Shown here: in pieces, positions 43,250 through 52,354 of the stretch
Layout: each line of letters begins with the position of its first letter
How positions within the stretch are numbered: the first letter of the stretch is position 1
NCBI RefSeq assembly: GCF_900156625.1
Contig: NZ_FTOB01000002.1
Span: forward strand, 30,275-94,274
Source: Zobellia uliginosa
GTDB taxonomy: Bacteria > Bacteroidota > Bacteroidia > Flavobacteriales > Flavobacteriaceae
Direction of reading: 5' to 3'
Length of the DNA stretch: 64,000 bases
The notes under the pieces: model-generated
The model's database searches: none
Seen by the model: only the letters and a program-made list of their open reading frames with translations
What the model was told of the DNA's origin: nothing
Position numbers and translations under genes: made by a program

Positions 43250-43729
43250 TTATTCCACAATTTTTATGTCTATAGAGGTTCTGCTTTGCCAACCGGTCTT
43301 ATCCGTTACGGAATATGAACAGTGATAATCGCCCGCGTCTATATCATCTGGAATGGTTACCGGAATGTTGAACTCATAACTGGTCAACCCTTCGTCAACC
43401 GTATAATTTTCTATGAAAATCAAGGGGTTTACAGGTGATTTTATGGCCCCTAAATCGCATTCGGCAACTTGGTCGTCATGGGTGTGATGGTCAAAATTGT
43501 GGTGGATATCTATACTGTAGGCGGCCAATGCTTGATTATCAGTGACCATAGCCCTGAAATTATAAGTTTCCCCTTTCGTTAACATCGCACAACCTTGGGG
43601 GAAACCTGCAGTATAATTAACGCTAATGGTAGGTTTTTCTTGATCTTTATCAATACTATCATCACTGGAGCATGCCGCAGTTAGAAGTATTAGTGATAAA
43701 AAATAAAAGTGTTTTAGTGTAAACTTCAT
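43250..43729 (-). CDS. DUF4625 lipoprotein, single module
   Basis: 159 aa, signal MKFTLKHFYFLSLILLTAACSSDD. Module: ISVNYTAGFPQGCAMLTKGE, IDIHHNFDHHTHDDQ (His-rich), VTIPDDIDAGDYHCSYSVTDKTG. The HHNFDHHTHDD stretch is a probable zinc site. Exported with the neighbours. Confidence 0.82.
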   Translation of the reverse strand: MKFTLKHFYFLSLILLTAACSSDDSIDKDQEKPTISVNYTAGFPQGCAMLTKGETYNFRAMVTDNQALAAYSIDIHHNFDHHTHDDQVAECDLGAIKSPVNPLIFIENYTVDEGLTSYEFNIPVTIPDDIDAGDYHCSYSVTDKTGWQSRTSIDIKIVE

Positions 43730-43786
43730 TTTTTAAGATTTAAAACCGCATAGCACGCTTCGATGCTATGCGGCAGTATTGTTTAA

Positions 43787-44593
43787 TTATGCGGTAACAT
43801 CAATATGGGTTTCATATTCGGTAGTGTTCCCATCTTCATCTTCAACAGTGAAAATAATATGGTATTCTCCGGCCGGGGCAGTAGCGGGTACATCAATGTG
43901 CTCGTGAAACTCCGCTTCGGTCAACTCATGGAATTTTTCGGAAAAATCACCTTCGTAATCCCACTCAGCTTCACCTTCACCAAGTTCTAGGTCATGGGCA
44001 TGGATATCAACCAAGACTTCATGAATTCCGTTTGGTGCATCGATCATAAACTCAATGTGGAAATCATTTCCTTTGGCAACGGTTTCATCCATTTCAAAAC
44101 CGCTAATGCTAACGGGATCCATTATTTGAAGATGACCTTCTACTTCTGTGCTGTTCCCGGCTTCATCGGTGACCAAAAGCTCTATATGGTACTCCCCGGA
44201 AGGAATATCAGAAGGCACATCTACATGTTCATGAAACTCAGGATTAAGTACTAAGTATTTAGCATCGGTATATACTTTTTCAAATTCCCAATCTACTTCA
44301 CCTTCTCCGGCAGTTACCTCATCTGAATGAATGGAAAGCGTGATGCTGCTTACGGTAGCTGCTGCGCTGATTTCTGCGGCTAAATGAATGTCAGAACCTT
44401 TAAAGGCATATGCTTCTTCTGTTTCATCATCATGATCGTGATCTTCAGCGTCGTCATGATGACCTTCGCCAAATTCAAATTCGGAAATGACAGGAGCGTT
44501 CAATTCAACATCTCCATCATCATCACTACTACAGGATTGTAAAAAGAGTCCGACAAATGCGACGATTGCTAAAAATTTAAAACTTGTTTTCAT
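43787..44593 (-). CDS. DUF4625 lipoprotein, two modules, His-rich
   Basis: 268 aa, signal MKTSFKFLAIVAFVGLFLQSC. Two DUF4625 modules in tandem, each with EFHEHIDVP/EFHEHVDVPSDIPSGEYHIELLVTDE. The linker FGEGHHDDAEDHDHDDETEE is a strong candidate metal-capturing segment. It precedes the TonB receptor by 26 bp in the operon and may hand metal to it. Confidence 0.85.
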   Translation of the reverse strand: MKTSFKFLAIVAFVGLFLQSCSSDDDGDVELNAPVISEFEFGEGHHDDAEDHDHDDETEEAYAFKGSDIHLAAEISAAATVSSITLSIHSDEVTAGEGEVDWEFEKVYTDAKYLVLNPEFHEHVDVPSDIPSGEYHIELLVTDEAGNSTEVEGHLQIMDPVSISGFEMDETVAKGNDFHIEFMIDAPNGIHEVLVDIHAHDLELGEGEAEWDYEGDFSEKFHELTEAEFHEHIDVPATAPAGEYHIIFTVEDEDGNTTEYETHIDVTA

Positions 44594-44619
44594 AGGGTTT
44601 AATTTTAATTAACGATTAT

Positions 44620-46989
44620 TTAAAAAGGTACTGTTATTGATAATGAGATATTTCTGCCAGCTTCTGGTACGTCTATAAGTCTGTAAAAACTGGTATGGTT
44701 AAAATATTTTGTGTCGAATACGTTGTTGAGTTTTACACGCATTTCTAGGGGTAAATTATTTTTGAACACATCTATTTCCGATAAAAAAGACATGTTCAAA
44801 ACTTGATAGCCATCGGTCTTTTCTTCGGGAGGAACAATTTCTTCTTGAGCTGCGGTAATTCTAAAATCGGCGATCAATTGAGGTTTCTCGAAAAACAAAA
44901 GCTTGTTAAATTGATAGTTAGCGGATAATAGTCCGGATAAAGGCGGAGAAAAAGGAAGTGTAAAATCTTTTTTAGGACCACTGGTCTGTCTGGCATACAC
45001 GTATTCTGCAGAGGCATCCAACCGTAAATTATGGAACAACTTTGTACTTGCCCTTAGTTCGCCCCCGAACCTAAAGACTTTGGCTTGTGTATATTCATAA
45101 ACCTGTTGTGTCTCGTTGTATTCCGAAGTTGGATTTAAATAGATATAGTTCTGGAAAAAATTAACGAAAGGACTGACACCAAGGCTAAACGATTTGGTAG
45201 TATGGTCAATATCAACATCCAATTGATACGATTCTTCGGGGTCCAAATCCAAATTCCCTCTTTCATAACGGTACATGCTATAAAAAACACCGTCAGAAGC
45301 CAGCTCATTAGCTAGGGGCATTCTAAAACTCTTGCCCACATTTACTTTGTACGTGGTGTTATTATTTATATAACTAAGCCCAGCAGATGCACTGATATTA
45401 CCAAAATCCAAGGTTTTATCTTGGGCCCTTTGTAAATACACATACGAAGTGGAACCATCGGCATTATCAATGGTAGACGGAAACCAATCGAAATAGGATT
45501 TACTCCGTATTCGCCCAAAATCATAACGAATACCTGCTAAAAGATGAAAATTAGAATGAATTTCATATTGATCATAAGCAAATGCCCCGATAGTAAAACG
45601 ATTGTACTCCGGAATTAAAAATCCCCATCCACCTATTTTATTGTCCTGATATTCTGCATTTATTCCTGTAACAATATCATGCTTGTCATTTGGTTTAAAG
45701 GAGTCTTTGACATTCAATGAAAATGTGTTTTTATGGAACACGCGCTCTTTGCTATTTGACGGCGTTGGCATATAACCATGAGGTGATGGTTCCGTATGTT
45801 CTTCTCTATAATTGGTTTGAAAACCCAAATCGAACAGAAATGTATGTTCTCCTAATGCTAAAGTGCTGCTATTTATTACTTTAAAATGATTAACGGTTTG
45901 ATAGGGAAGGTCGATATCCCTGTTGGAGCTATCAAAATCAATACTAGAGGCTCTGGCTTCCAGACCATGGGCATTGGCAAAATAGCCGTTTTTGGAATTT
46001 ACATTACTAAAGAAAGTTTCTGACTTTATCTTATCAGAAACATAGCCAACACTAAAGCTTGCATTAGCTTCCCTTCCTGCCGTGTTTCTTAAATGATTTT
46101 CATGTAATTCAAAAATGTAATTTTCATAATTGATTTGATCTGTTGGCACTTTATAATCTCCGTAATCCCTATAGGTTAGGCGTGCACGATAAAACCATTT
46201 TTCCTTTCTTCCTTGCACGCCCGCTGAAACCCCCAACAAATCATTGTTGCTTTCCCCCAAAACGTTAACCGCGCCACTAAAGGAATTTGGATATGGAATG
46301 GCATTAGGTTGAATGTCTACCACGCCCGCAATAGCATCGGAACCGTATAATAAGGAAGCGGGACCTTTTATAATCTGAATGTTTTCAATGCCGTGCTGAT
46401 CTATTTCCAGTCCGTGGTCATTTCCCCATTGTTGAGCTTCGTGCTTAATGCCGTTTTGCACCACGGCAACCCGGTTAAAACCTAAGCCCCGAATCACCGG
46501 TTTTGATTGGCCGGAGCCAATATTGATAGTGCTCACTCCGGGTATTTTGCTCAAGGTTTGCATTAATGTATTTTCTCTATTCTGGTTCAGAAACTCTTCG
46601 GAAACCGTATGGGAAACTATAGGAACTTCCATGATTGCCCTTTTTTTGGTTTTACCGCTCACTTTTACTTCGTCAAGAACAGTGGCCATTGCATGTAAGA
46701 AAACCTTGACTTCTCCTAAATTAGAGTCTACGTCAACACTAATGGTCTTAGGTTCGCAACCAATATGGGATATGGTAAAAGAGTACGTGCCTTCAGCCAC
46801 ATTGTTAATGGTAAAAGCACCGGTTTCCGATGTAACGGCAAAATGATCTTTCCCGACGATAGTTGCGCCTTGCGCCGGAGTTAAGTCCTTTACGTGCAAC
46901 ACAACCCCTTTTATTTGAAAAGAACCTTGTGCTGAGGCTGTTGGGCATAGACTAAAGAATAGCCCTATACTCAGTATTTTGTAAAACAT
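44620..46989 (-). CDS. TonB-dependent receptor, likely metal uptake
   Basis: 789 aa. Signal (MFYKILSIGLFFSLCPTASAQ), CarboxypepD_reg-like domain (IKGVVLHVKDLTPAQGATIV), plug (IPGVSTINIGSGQSKPVIRGLG...GIKHEAQQWGNDHG) and a C-terminal barrel ending SLSITVPF. The plug motif GIKHEAQQWGNDHGLEID with its His resembles ZnuD-like/heavy-metal receptors. Context (Zur, CobW, His-rich lipoproteins) supports zinc or a zinc complex as substrate. Confidence 0.9.
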   Translation of the reverse strand: MFYKILSIGLFFSLCPTASAQGSFQIKGVVLHVKDLTPAQGATIVGKDHFAVTSETGAFTINNVAEGTYSFTISHIGCEPKTISVDVDSNLGEVKVFLHAMATVLDEVKVSGKTKKRAIMEVPIVSHTVSEEFLNQNRENTLMQTLSKIPGVSTINIGSGQSKPVIRGLGFNRVAVVQNGIKHEAQQWGNDHGLEIDQHGIENIQIIKGPASLLYGSDAIAGVVDIQPNAIPYPNSFSGAVNVLGESNNDLLGVSAGVQGRKEKWFYRARLTYRDYGDYKVPTDQINYENYIFELHENHLRNTAGREANASFSVGYVSDKIKSETFFSNVNSKNGYFANAHGLEARASSIDFDSSNRDIDLPYQTVNHFKVINSSTLALGEHTFLFDLGFQTNYREEHTEPSPHGYMPTPSNSKERVFHKNTFSLNVKDSFKPNDKHDIVTGINAEYQDNKIGGWGFLIPEYNRFTIGAFAYDQYEIHSNFHLLAGIRYDFGRIRSKSYFDWFPSTIDNADGSTSYVYLQRAQDKTLDFGNISASAGLSYINNNTTYKVNVGKSFRMPLANELASDGVFYSMYRYERGNLDLDPEESYQLDVDIDHTTKSFSLGVSPFVNFFQNYIYLNPTSEYNETQQVYEYTQAKVFRFGGELRASTKLFHNLRLDASAEYVYARQTSGPKKDFTLPFSPPLSGLLSANYQFNKLLFFEKPQLIADFRITAAQEEIVPPEEKTDGYQVLNMSFLSEIDVFKNNLPLEMRVKLNNVFDTKYFNHTSFYRLIDVPEAGRNISLSITVPF

Positions 46990-47142
46990 AATAGTGTACT
47001 ATAAGAATTGAATAGATGTGCTTTAAAAGCAAGCAAGATGATCGTGATATATAGTCCGCTTGTATTGATGAAGACCTAAGGAGCCTCATGTGGTGAAGCG
47101 CCTGGTAGTTCAAGTTTTCGGACTTAAAAATGTATAGAAGAC

Positions 47143-47451
47143 TTATAGTAATATGGGGGGAGGTCTAGAAAATAGAGCCGTGGTAATGATAGTGCCGGTA
47201 ACCGTGTACCGATAGTTGTTAACAATCTCAAGGGGTATATAAAATGCAAAATTCTCTATTTCAAAATCACTGGGCTTAGGAGCAAGAGTTGGAATTAAAT
47301 TATTTGTAAATGCGTAGTCACAAACAATACAAGTATCGTGCTCTTTATCATCATTTGAATGAGATAAAACATGCAGCCCGGCCACTTTCGTTAGGAGAAA
47401 TAAAGCTAGGAGAAGAAATGATATTTTATTTTTTGTATGTGTTGTAGCCAA
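47143..47451 (-). CDS. Small exported Cys/His protein, DUF2946-like
   Basis: 102 aa. The frame opens with a TTG codon; the signal anchor is KISFLLLALFLLTKVAGLHVL. Motif HVLSHSNDDKEHDTCIVCDYA holds three His and a CxxC and looks like a metal site on the periplasmic face. Starts 6 bp after the FolE stop; 153 bp separate it from the TonB receptor gene. Confidence 0.68.
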   Translation of the reverse strand: MATTHTKNKISFLLLALFLLTKVAGLHVLSHSNDDKEHDTCIVCDYAFTNNLIPTLAPKPSDFEIENFAFYIPLEIVNNYRYTVTGTIITTALFSRPPPILL

Positions 47452-47456
47452 TGGTC

Positions 47457-48110
47457 TTATGAGCCTATTAATTTCAAGAAGTCACTTTTGATTCGTTCGT
47501 TCTCAAAACGGCCTCCGTACTCAATGGTCGTGGTGAAACTATTGGAGTCTTTAATTCCCCTAGAGGAAACACATAAATGTTCGGCTGAAATCACCACGAT
47601 GACATCGTCCGTTTCCAAGGTATTTTGTAAATCTCGTAAGATTTGCAGGGAAAGTCTTTCTTGGACTTGAGGGCGATGTGCGTAGTAATCGACTAACCTG
47701 TTTATTTTTGATAGTCCAACGACTTTATTTTTGGGGATATACCCGATATGGGCTTTTCCCGTAATCGGTAAAAAATGATGTTCACAGGAAGAGTTGATAG
47801 TAATATTTTGTTCTACCAACATTTTGTCGTATCCATATTTATTGTCAAAAACTGAGATTTTTGGTTTGTTCTTGGGGTCTAAACCGTAAAAAAGTTCTTC
47901 TACGTACATTTTGGCGAATCTATATGGGGTGCCAGATAGGCTGTCATCGGTTAAGTCTAACCCCAATTCTTCCATTATTTTAGAAAAATAACTTTGAATG
48001 TTTTTAATTTTTTCTTTATCGGATTTCTCAAATGCATCCGGACGCAATGGTGTTTGAACGCTTGTGGAAATATGATTATCGCCTAATGTTTCTATTTTGT
48101 ATTTATCCAT
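47457..48110 (-). CDS. folE: GTP cyclohydrolase I
   Basis: 217 aa. Zinc ligands and catalytic residues in INSSCEHHFLPITGKAHIGYIP and SAEHLCVSSRGI; RLVDYYAHRPQVQERLS is the family signature. It converts GTP to dihydroneopterin triphosphate, the first step of folate and pterin synthesis. FolE is a zinc enzyme; an extra copy in a Zur-type operon fits zinc sparing or a copy served by CobW chaperones. Overlaps the MerC-like gene by 8 bp. Confidence 0.93.
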   Translation of the reverse strand: MDKYKIETLGDNHISTSVQTPLRPDAFEKSDKEKIKNIQSYFSKIMEELGLDLTDDSLSGTPYRFAKMYVEELFYGLDPKNKPKISVFDNKYGYDKMLVEQNITINSSCEHHFLPITGKAHIGYIPKNKVVGLSKINRLVDYYAHRPQVQERLSLQILRDLQNTLETDDVIVVISAEHLCVSSRGIKDSNSFTTTIEYGGRFENERIKSDFLKLIGS

Positions 48111-48507
48111 TTTGAGTACAACATTTATTGTTTTTGCATTGACAATATTTCAAATTATAAATATGAAGTGAAGCTAGGGAAAATGCAGTAATATAGGTTA
48201 CGGTTTCGGGCAATGAAAGCAATTGATACTTTTCATTTAGGATTAAAAAAAGTAAAGCACTCCAATTAATCCATAATAAGGGTTTCATGTAGCTTTTACC
48301 GGTGTTTTTAGTGGAGCGACTTACCGCAAAGAATGAAATAGTTAAGAAAACATAGTCTAAATAGCTCCACCAAATCGGTGTCGATATATGTTCGTTTAAA
48401 GAGGAGGTATGAGCCACAAAAATGAAAGGGGTGGCTACACAGTGAATTACACACAAATTGCTTACGATAGCTCCATAAATATCGGGTTTTCTTAAGATTA
48501 ATTTCAT
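48103..48507 (-). CDS. MerC-domain membrane protein
   Basis: 134 aa with four TM segments. The first has SNLCVIHCVATPFIF, the Cys/His pattern of MerC-type metal transport; the C-terminus is Cys rich (KYCQCKNNKCC). First gene of the minus-strand operon, right next to the Zur-type operators, so likely a zinc rather than mercury carrier or a metal-responsive membrane protein. Confidence 0.82.
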   Translation of the reverse strand: MKLILRKPDIYGAIVSNLCVIHCVATPFIFVAHTSSLNEHISTPIWWSYLDYVFLTISFFAVSRSTKNTGKSYMKPLLWINWSALLFLILNEKYQLLSLPETVTYITAFSLASLHIYNLKYCQCKNNKCCTQNG

Positions 48508-48525
48508 AGTTATCTACAATGTTAA

Positions 48526-48540
48526 TGCAACTTGGTTGCA
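48526..48540. promoter_or_regulatory. Zur-type operator 1
   Basis: Perfect palindrome TGCAAC-TTG-GTTGCA, 19 bp from the MerC-like start codon. Same half-site (RCAAC/GTTGY) as operators 2 and 3. Confidence 0.65.
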
Positions 48541-48559
48541 AAAGTAATCATATAATTTG

Positions 48560-48582
48560 TTATTACAACTAAGTTGTAATAA
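48560..48582. promoter_or_regulatory. Zur-type operator 2
   Basis: A perfect 23-bp palindrome centred on A at 48571 (TTATTACAACT, A, then its complement). It ends 10 bp before the regulator ATG at 48592, so the regulator probably controls itself and the divergent operon. The form fits a Fur/Zur box (TTRCAACTnnkTTGYAA). Confidence 0.75.
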
Positions 48583-48591
48583 ATTTGTTAC

Positions 48592-48969
48592 ATGGGAATA
48601 ATTAGAAAAACACAATCTGTAGAATTCTTATTGGCAGAGTTTCAAAGTACAGAAGCATTGTCGGCTATTGAGTTAATTGGGCGCCTTGATTCAAAACTTA
48701 ATAAGACTACGGTTTATCGTGTGTTGGATAAACTTGAAGATGATGGTGTCTTACATTCTTTTCTTGACAATAGTGGAATTCGATGGTATGCAAAATGTAA
48801 GTCTTGCACCAAATCGAAACACTTTGACGGGCATCCACATTTCCAGTGCTTAAGTTGTGGTAAAGTCGATTGTTTGAATATTAATGTTTATTTACCCGAA
48901 ATTCCAAATAGGCAAGTAACCGTCTCTCAAATATTGATACAGGGGAATTGTGAATTTTGTGCGAATTGA
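48592..48969 (+). CDS. Fur family regulator, Zur-like
   Basis: 125 aa. N-terminal winged helix (ALSAIELIGRLDSKLNKTTVYRVLDKLEDDGVLHSF), metal site residues HFDGHPHFQCLSCGKVDCL, an extra CKSC pair and C-terminal CEFC. The Cys pairs form the structural zinc site of Fur proteins. It diverges from the zinc cluster with two palindromes between, so I call it Zur-like. Confidence 0.85.
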   Translation: MGIIRKTQSVEFLLAEFQSTEALSAIELIGRLDSKLNKTTVYRVLDKLEDDGVLHSFLDNSGIRWYAKCKSCTKSKHFDGHPHFQCLSCGKVDCLNINVYLPEIPNRQVTVSQILIQGNCEFCAN

Positions 48970-49008
48970 TTTATGGAATGAAGTCGGTGTTATATTTCAA
49001 AGGGCGTA

Positions 49009-49206
49009 TTGACGCAAACTTTTGGAATAAGTGTGTGGGCGGACTTGAAGAGCGATTCGGGACTAGGAGGCAAAGCAACACTGTTCTTGATCGTGGTTGC
49101 CGACGGTTTCAACAAGTTCGATACTGCGGGCCAGCCTTGTAGCTATGTGGGCACAACCCTAGTCATGCATATGTCGGGCAGTAGTGCCAGGGGCAGGCTA
49201 GAATAG
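49009..49206 (+). pseudogene. IS110-like transposase C-terminal fragment
   Basis: GKATLFLIVVADGFNKFDTAGQPCSYVGTTLVMHMSGSSARGRLE resembles the C-terminal part of IS110-family transposases (G..TA..LI...GF..F....Q..SY.GL.P...SG.S..G). No N-terminal catalytic half and no ends are visible. A relic. Confidence 0.6.
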
Positions 49207-49242
49207 GTAAAATGGGCGACCGCAAGCTCCGCAACCTACTTT

Positions 49243-49467
49243 TTATATGTGCTTGTTCGGCCATTTAACCTTAATTCCCATAGTGTTGAGCCCATCATAG
49301 TCTATCTTCTTATTTGAAATAAAAATTTCTCCATCGAACAATTTATTTGGGGGGGCGAAGTGGTGATGTTTTGATATAATAAAGCTAAACCCTAAAATGT
49401 TATTGGAAGCTGCATAATTACAGTAAAGCCCATATTTATCCCAACGGTTGATTTCGTCCCACTCGTC
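49243..49467 (-). pseudogene. Gene fragment without start, unknown
   Basis: 74 codons open from a stop at 49468 to TAA at 49243: DEWDEINRWDKYGLYCNYAAS, then FSFIISKHHHFAPPNKLFDGE and ISNKKIDYDGLNTMGIKVKW. Residue use looks like a real protein, but there is no start codon near the N-terminal end and the rest is missing. From 49468 to 49779 I see no gene. Confidence 0.4.
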
Positions 49468-49779
49468 TTAGAGGGGGGGGGCAAAAATTGCTGCCAAGTT
49501 TCAGAACACTTGATTTGAAGGTTTTGGGTTTGGTCTTTCTAAATAAATTCAGCATACCAAATTGTTCATTGGAATGGGCTACAACCGCAGTTTGTCTCAA
49601 AACCTCCTTCGATTTTGAATAAGTTCAGACAATTGGTGATATAAGGGTGTAGCCTTATCCAAGAATGATGGCTTCCCTATTTTTTCCGATGGAATAAAGG
49701 TCGATTATTTTTGAAAATTTGTAAATTCTTTTTTGAATGGCCTTCCGATTTTACGGGGTTTAAACATACTGCCACCCAA

Positions 49780-50781
49780 TTAAAAACCCTCTTGTGTAAG
49801 TTCATTATTAATAATGGCTCCTGAAATATTTCCACTAGAAACTGCTATTGCAACAGAACGCATTAATGAACTATTGTCGCCACAAGCAAAAATTCCTTCC
49901 TCTGTAGTTTTTTGCATAGGATTGACTTCAATATGTCCGTGTTCATTAAATTTACAACCTAATATTTCAGGTATTCTAGAGTTTTGTTCAAACGGAACAG
50001 AAGCATATGCACATTCGTAATTTTCCTTACTCCCGTCTTTGAATACTACATTTTCTAATTGCCCATTCTTATGTTCGATGGTTGCAATTTCCTTTTCTAC
50101 AATTTTAATATGGTTCCGCCTTAACTTTTCGAGTTGCTTTTCATCGAAATTTTTTATTCCCGAAGTGATGATTGTTATGTCTTTTGTTAAATTGTTCACT
50201 AGAGAGGCAAGGTGAAATGCTCTTTCTCCATTAGCGATTATAGCGGTTTTTTTATTTCGTATTTCGTAACCGTGACAATAAGGACAGTGTACCACTGAAA
50301 TTCCCCAGCATTCGGAAAAGCCATTTATATTTGGCATTATGTCTTTAATCCCTGTAGCAAAAACCAATTTCTTGGCACTAAATTTATCTCCCTTTGAGGT
50401 TGTGATTTCAAAACCTTTTTTAATTCTCTTACCACTTACGGCAAGTCCCTTATAAAATTTGACACGGTCATATTTAGATAGTTGACTTTTGGCAATTTTA
50501 GATATTTCTTCAGGCGTGCTTCCGTCTTGGGTCAGAAAATTATGGGAATGTGGTGTTTGGCGGTTACAGGGTTTTCCCGCATCTATGATCAATGTATCTC
50601 TTAAGGAACGTCCTAAACTCATAGCTGTAGAAATACCGGCGTAGCTCCCGCCGATAATGATTACTTCAAATTCTTTTTTATCCATTTTGTTATTGTATTG
50701 AGCGAAGAGTGACCAAGGTCTCGGCATTGCAAATGCCAAACCTGACACTCCAAATATTTCTATGATTTCTCTTCGAGTCAT
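49780..50781 (-). CDS. Thioredoxin-reductase-like FAD oxidoreductase
   Basis: 333 aa. After an N-terminal segment like a Tat/sec leader (MTRREIIEIFGVSGLAFAMP), the FAD motif VIIIGGSYAGISTAMSLGR, redox CPYC in VVHCPYCHGYE, and GIFACGDNSS near the end. It fits the bacillithiol/thioredoxin-reductase-like family (CxxC). An internal ATG at 50685 would give a cytoplasmic form. A Zur-type palindrome lies about 60 bp upstream. Flanked by IS relics on both sides. Confidence 0.88.
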   Translation of the reverse strand: MTRREIIEIFGVSGLAFAMPRPWSLFAQYNNKMDKKEFEVIIIGGSYAGISTAMSLGRSLRDTLIIDAGKPCNRQTPHSHNFLTQDGSTPEEISKIAKSQLSKYDRVKFYKGLAVSGKRIKKGFEITTSKGDKFSAKKLVFATGIKDIMPNINGFSECWGISVVHCPYCHGYEIRNKKTAIIANGERAFHLASLVNNLTKDITIITSGIKNFDEKQLEKLRRNHIKIVEKEIATIEHKNGQLENVVFKDGSKENYECAYASVPFEQNSRIPEILGCKFNEHGHIEVNPMQKTTEEGIFACGDNSSLMRSVAIAVSSGNISGAIINNELTQEGF

Positions 50782-50793
50782 TAGATGATATTA

Positions 50794-50808
50794 ATGCGAT
50801 GTTATCGC
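50794..50808. promoter_or_regulatory. 15-bp palindrome upstream of the reductase gene
   Basis: TGCGAT-GTT-ATCGCA, perfect 6-3-6, 12 bp from the start codon. Same geometry as operator 1 (48526-48540), different half-site. Confidence 0.45.
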
Positions 50809-50841
50809 AATTGTTTTTGGCGAATATACAATCTTTTTTAT

Positions 50842-50862
50842 TATTGCAACTAATTTGCAATA
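50842..50862. promoter_or_regulatory. Zur-type operator 3
   Basis: TATTGCAA-CTAAT-TTGCAATA, perfect 8-bp arms. It matches operator 2 over TTRCAACTAAKTTGYAA. This suggests the reductase gene belongs to the same regulon. Confidence 0.65.
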
Positions 50863-50904
50863 GTAAATAAATAAAGACACTCTAAGCCTTCTTTAATATC
50901 TAAA

Positions 50905-51330
50905 CGAAAACCAATTTTCGGTCACCTATTATCGGGCCGAGTACGAGCGGAACATCGAAGGGGTGAACAGCCAACAGGGCAGATATATGAAAGACAAACG
51001 GGAAGGTGCGCTGGAAGCCGTATTCGGAACACTGACGCTTTCATGATACTCAGGAAGATAAACTCCATAGGGTTGGCACAGGCCAACAAGGTGATGCACC
51101 GCTCGACGATCGCCTTCAACCTGAAAAAGTACTTGAAATTCACGGAAAAACGTGTCAAAAGTAGGGTAGGGCACTTGGTCTTTTGAAAATAGCCGAAAAG
51201 GTCTAGCGCCAAATGTTCTTCGCCCTTTTGGGTCGCTCAAAAATCAAGGAGCAAAGACCGGCCTGAAAACCAAAAGTCCTTGAAAAGGCTCAAAAATGTT
51301 CTTTTTTTCGCTGTTCAGCGACGGGTACTA
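50905..51330 (+). pseudogene. IS1182-family transposase remnant, frameshifted
   Basis: In one frame YYRAEYERNIEGVNSQQGRY and MKDKREGALEAVFGTLT, then a frameshift to ANKVMHRSTIAFNLKKYLKF, the C-terminal part of an IS1182 transposase. It is not one of the deleted copies seen in the main array (different sequence and region). It ends at CTACCCTTAC right before a GTTGCG core, again at a cassette-like boundary. Confidence 0.7.
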
Positions 51331-51352
51331 CCCTTACCATTGTTGCGTGTAG

Positions 51353-52333
51353 TTATTTTTCCGTTTGTTTTTGAACCCAATCCATAAGTTCATCTTTATT
51401 TAGCGCATCCCAAGTTGATTGAGTATTCTTTTTTGATGAAGTATTATCTTCAGGCTGTAAAACAATCAATTCATTATTCTTATTTCCTACGAGTTGCAAC
51501 TCAGCTAAAAAGCCAACTATATCCGTAGAATTATTCTCATATAGGGTTCTTAGTTGCTTATTTAGTTTATATTTTATTGCAGGTTCTATATATGCTCTAA
51601 CAGCGTAGTCTTTGTAAATTTTAACATTTTCATTTTTTTCATCGAAGTAGCTATATGATGAGAAGTTGTGATAGTTTTCGGGATTGGTTTTAGGTGTTCC
51701 TCCCAAGTTCGTTTCCAATAGATAGTTTATAAATTTTGGTTCCCAAAGGTCAATGCGGTTAATTCTTATATCACGTTTATGTTGATACCATTTTCTTGTA
51801 AAATCCATCGTGAAATTGCAAACGATAATACCTTTAATTTTAAGTTGAAATTTGGAGTCACTCTCTTTCATGAATTTGATATAACGCATCGCTCTATGAC
51901 CGACTAAACTTGCTCCTAAAAAGAAAATGTTGTTATTCGGTAAGTTATATTTATCAAACACTTCTCGAATCAGCTTATGCGTAGAAGCCATAGATGATTT
52001 AGAAAAGTAAAAGTCTAGAGGGATTTCGGTTGAAACGGACAATACCGCAAAGTCCTTTTCCGATGCTTGAGTATACATCTGCTTTGAACTCCTGTTCTTT
52101 TTATCATATTTTGAATCTTCGAGGAAAATGAGCACCCCTTTTATTTCCTTATTTTCAGGAAGCATTAGCGTATAACCTTTTTGAACAAATGAAAAAAAGT
52201 CATTTTCTCCCATTCCAACTCTTAGGCTATCATTTTTTACTGGCTCGTAATATTCAACGATTTTCTGAGAGAAAGACTTTATACTGAAAAGAATAAAAAA
52301 GAGGAATAAAAATAGCTTAAAAAGTACTTTCAT
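51353..52333 (-). CDS. Exported alpha/beta-hydrolase-like protein
   Basis: 326 aa with signal peptide (MKVLFKLFLFLFFILFSIKSFS). KGVLIFLEDSKYDKK, then NIFFLGASLVGHRAMRYIKFM has the GxSxxG elbow of alpha/beta hydrolases. No clear His/Asp assignment. It starts the second cassette group (GTTGCGTGTAG at 51342; TACGTACAAG at 52350). Confidence 0.7.
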   Translation of the reverse strand: MKVLFKLFLFLFFILFSIKSFSQKIVEYYEPVKNDSLRVGMGENDFFSFVQKGYTLMLPENKEIKGVLIFLEDSKYDKKNRSSKQMYTQASEKDFAVLSVSTEIPLDFYFSKSSMASTHKLIREVFDKYNLPNNNIFFLGASLVGHRAMRYIKFMKESDSKFQLKIKGIIVCNFTMDFTRKWYQHKRDIRINRIDLWEPKFINYLLETNLGGTPKTNPENYHNFSSYSYFDEKNENVKIYKDYAVRAYIEPAIKYKLNKQLRTLYENNSTDIVGFLAELQLVGNKNNELIVLQPEDNTSSKKNTQSTWDALNKDELMDWVQKQTEK

Positions 52334-52354
52334 TTTCGTTTGTTTTAATTACGT

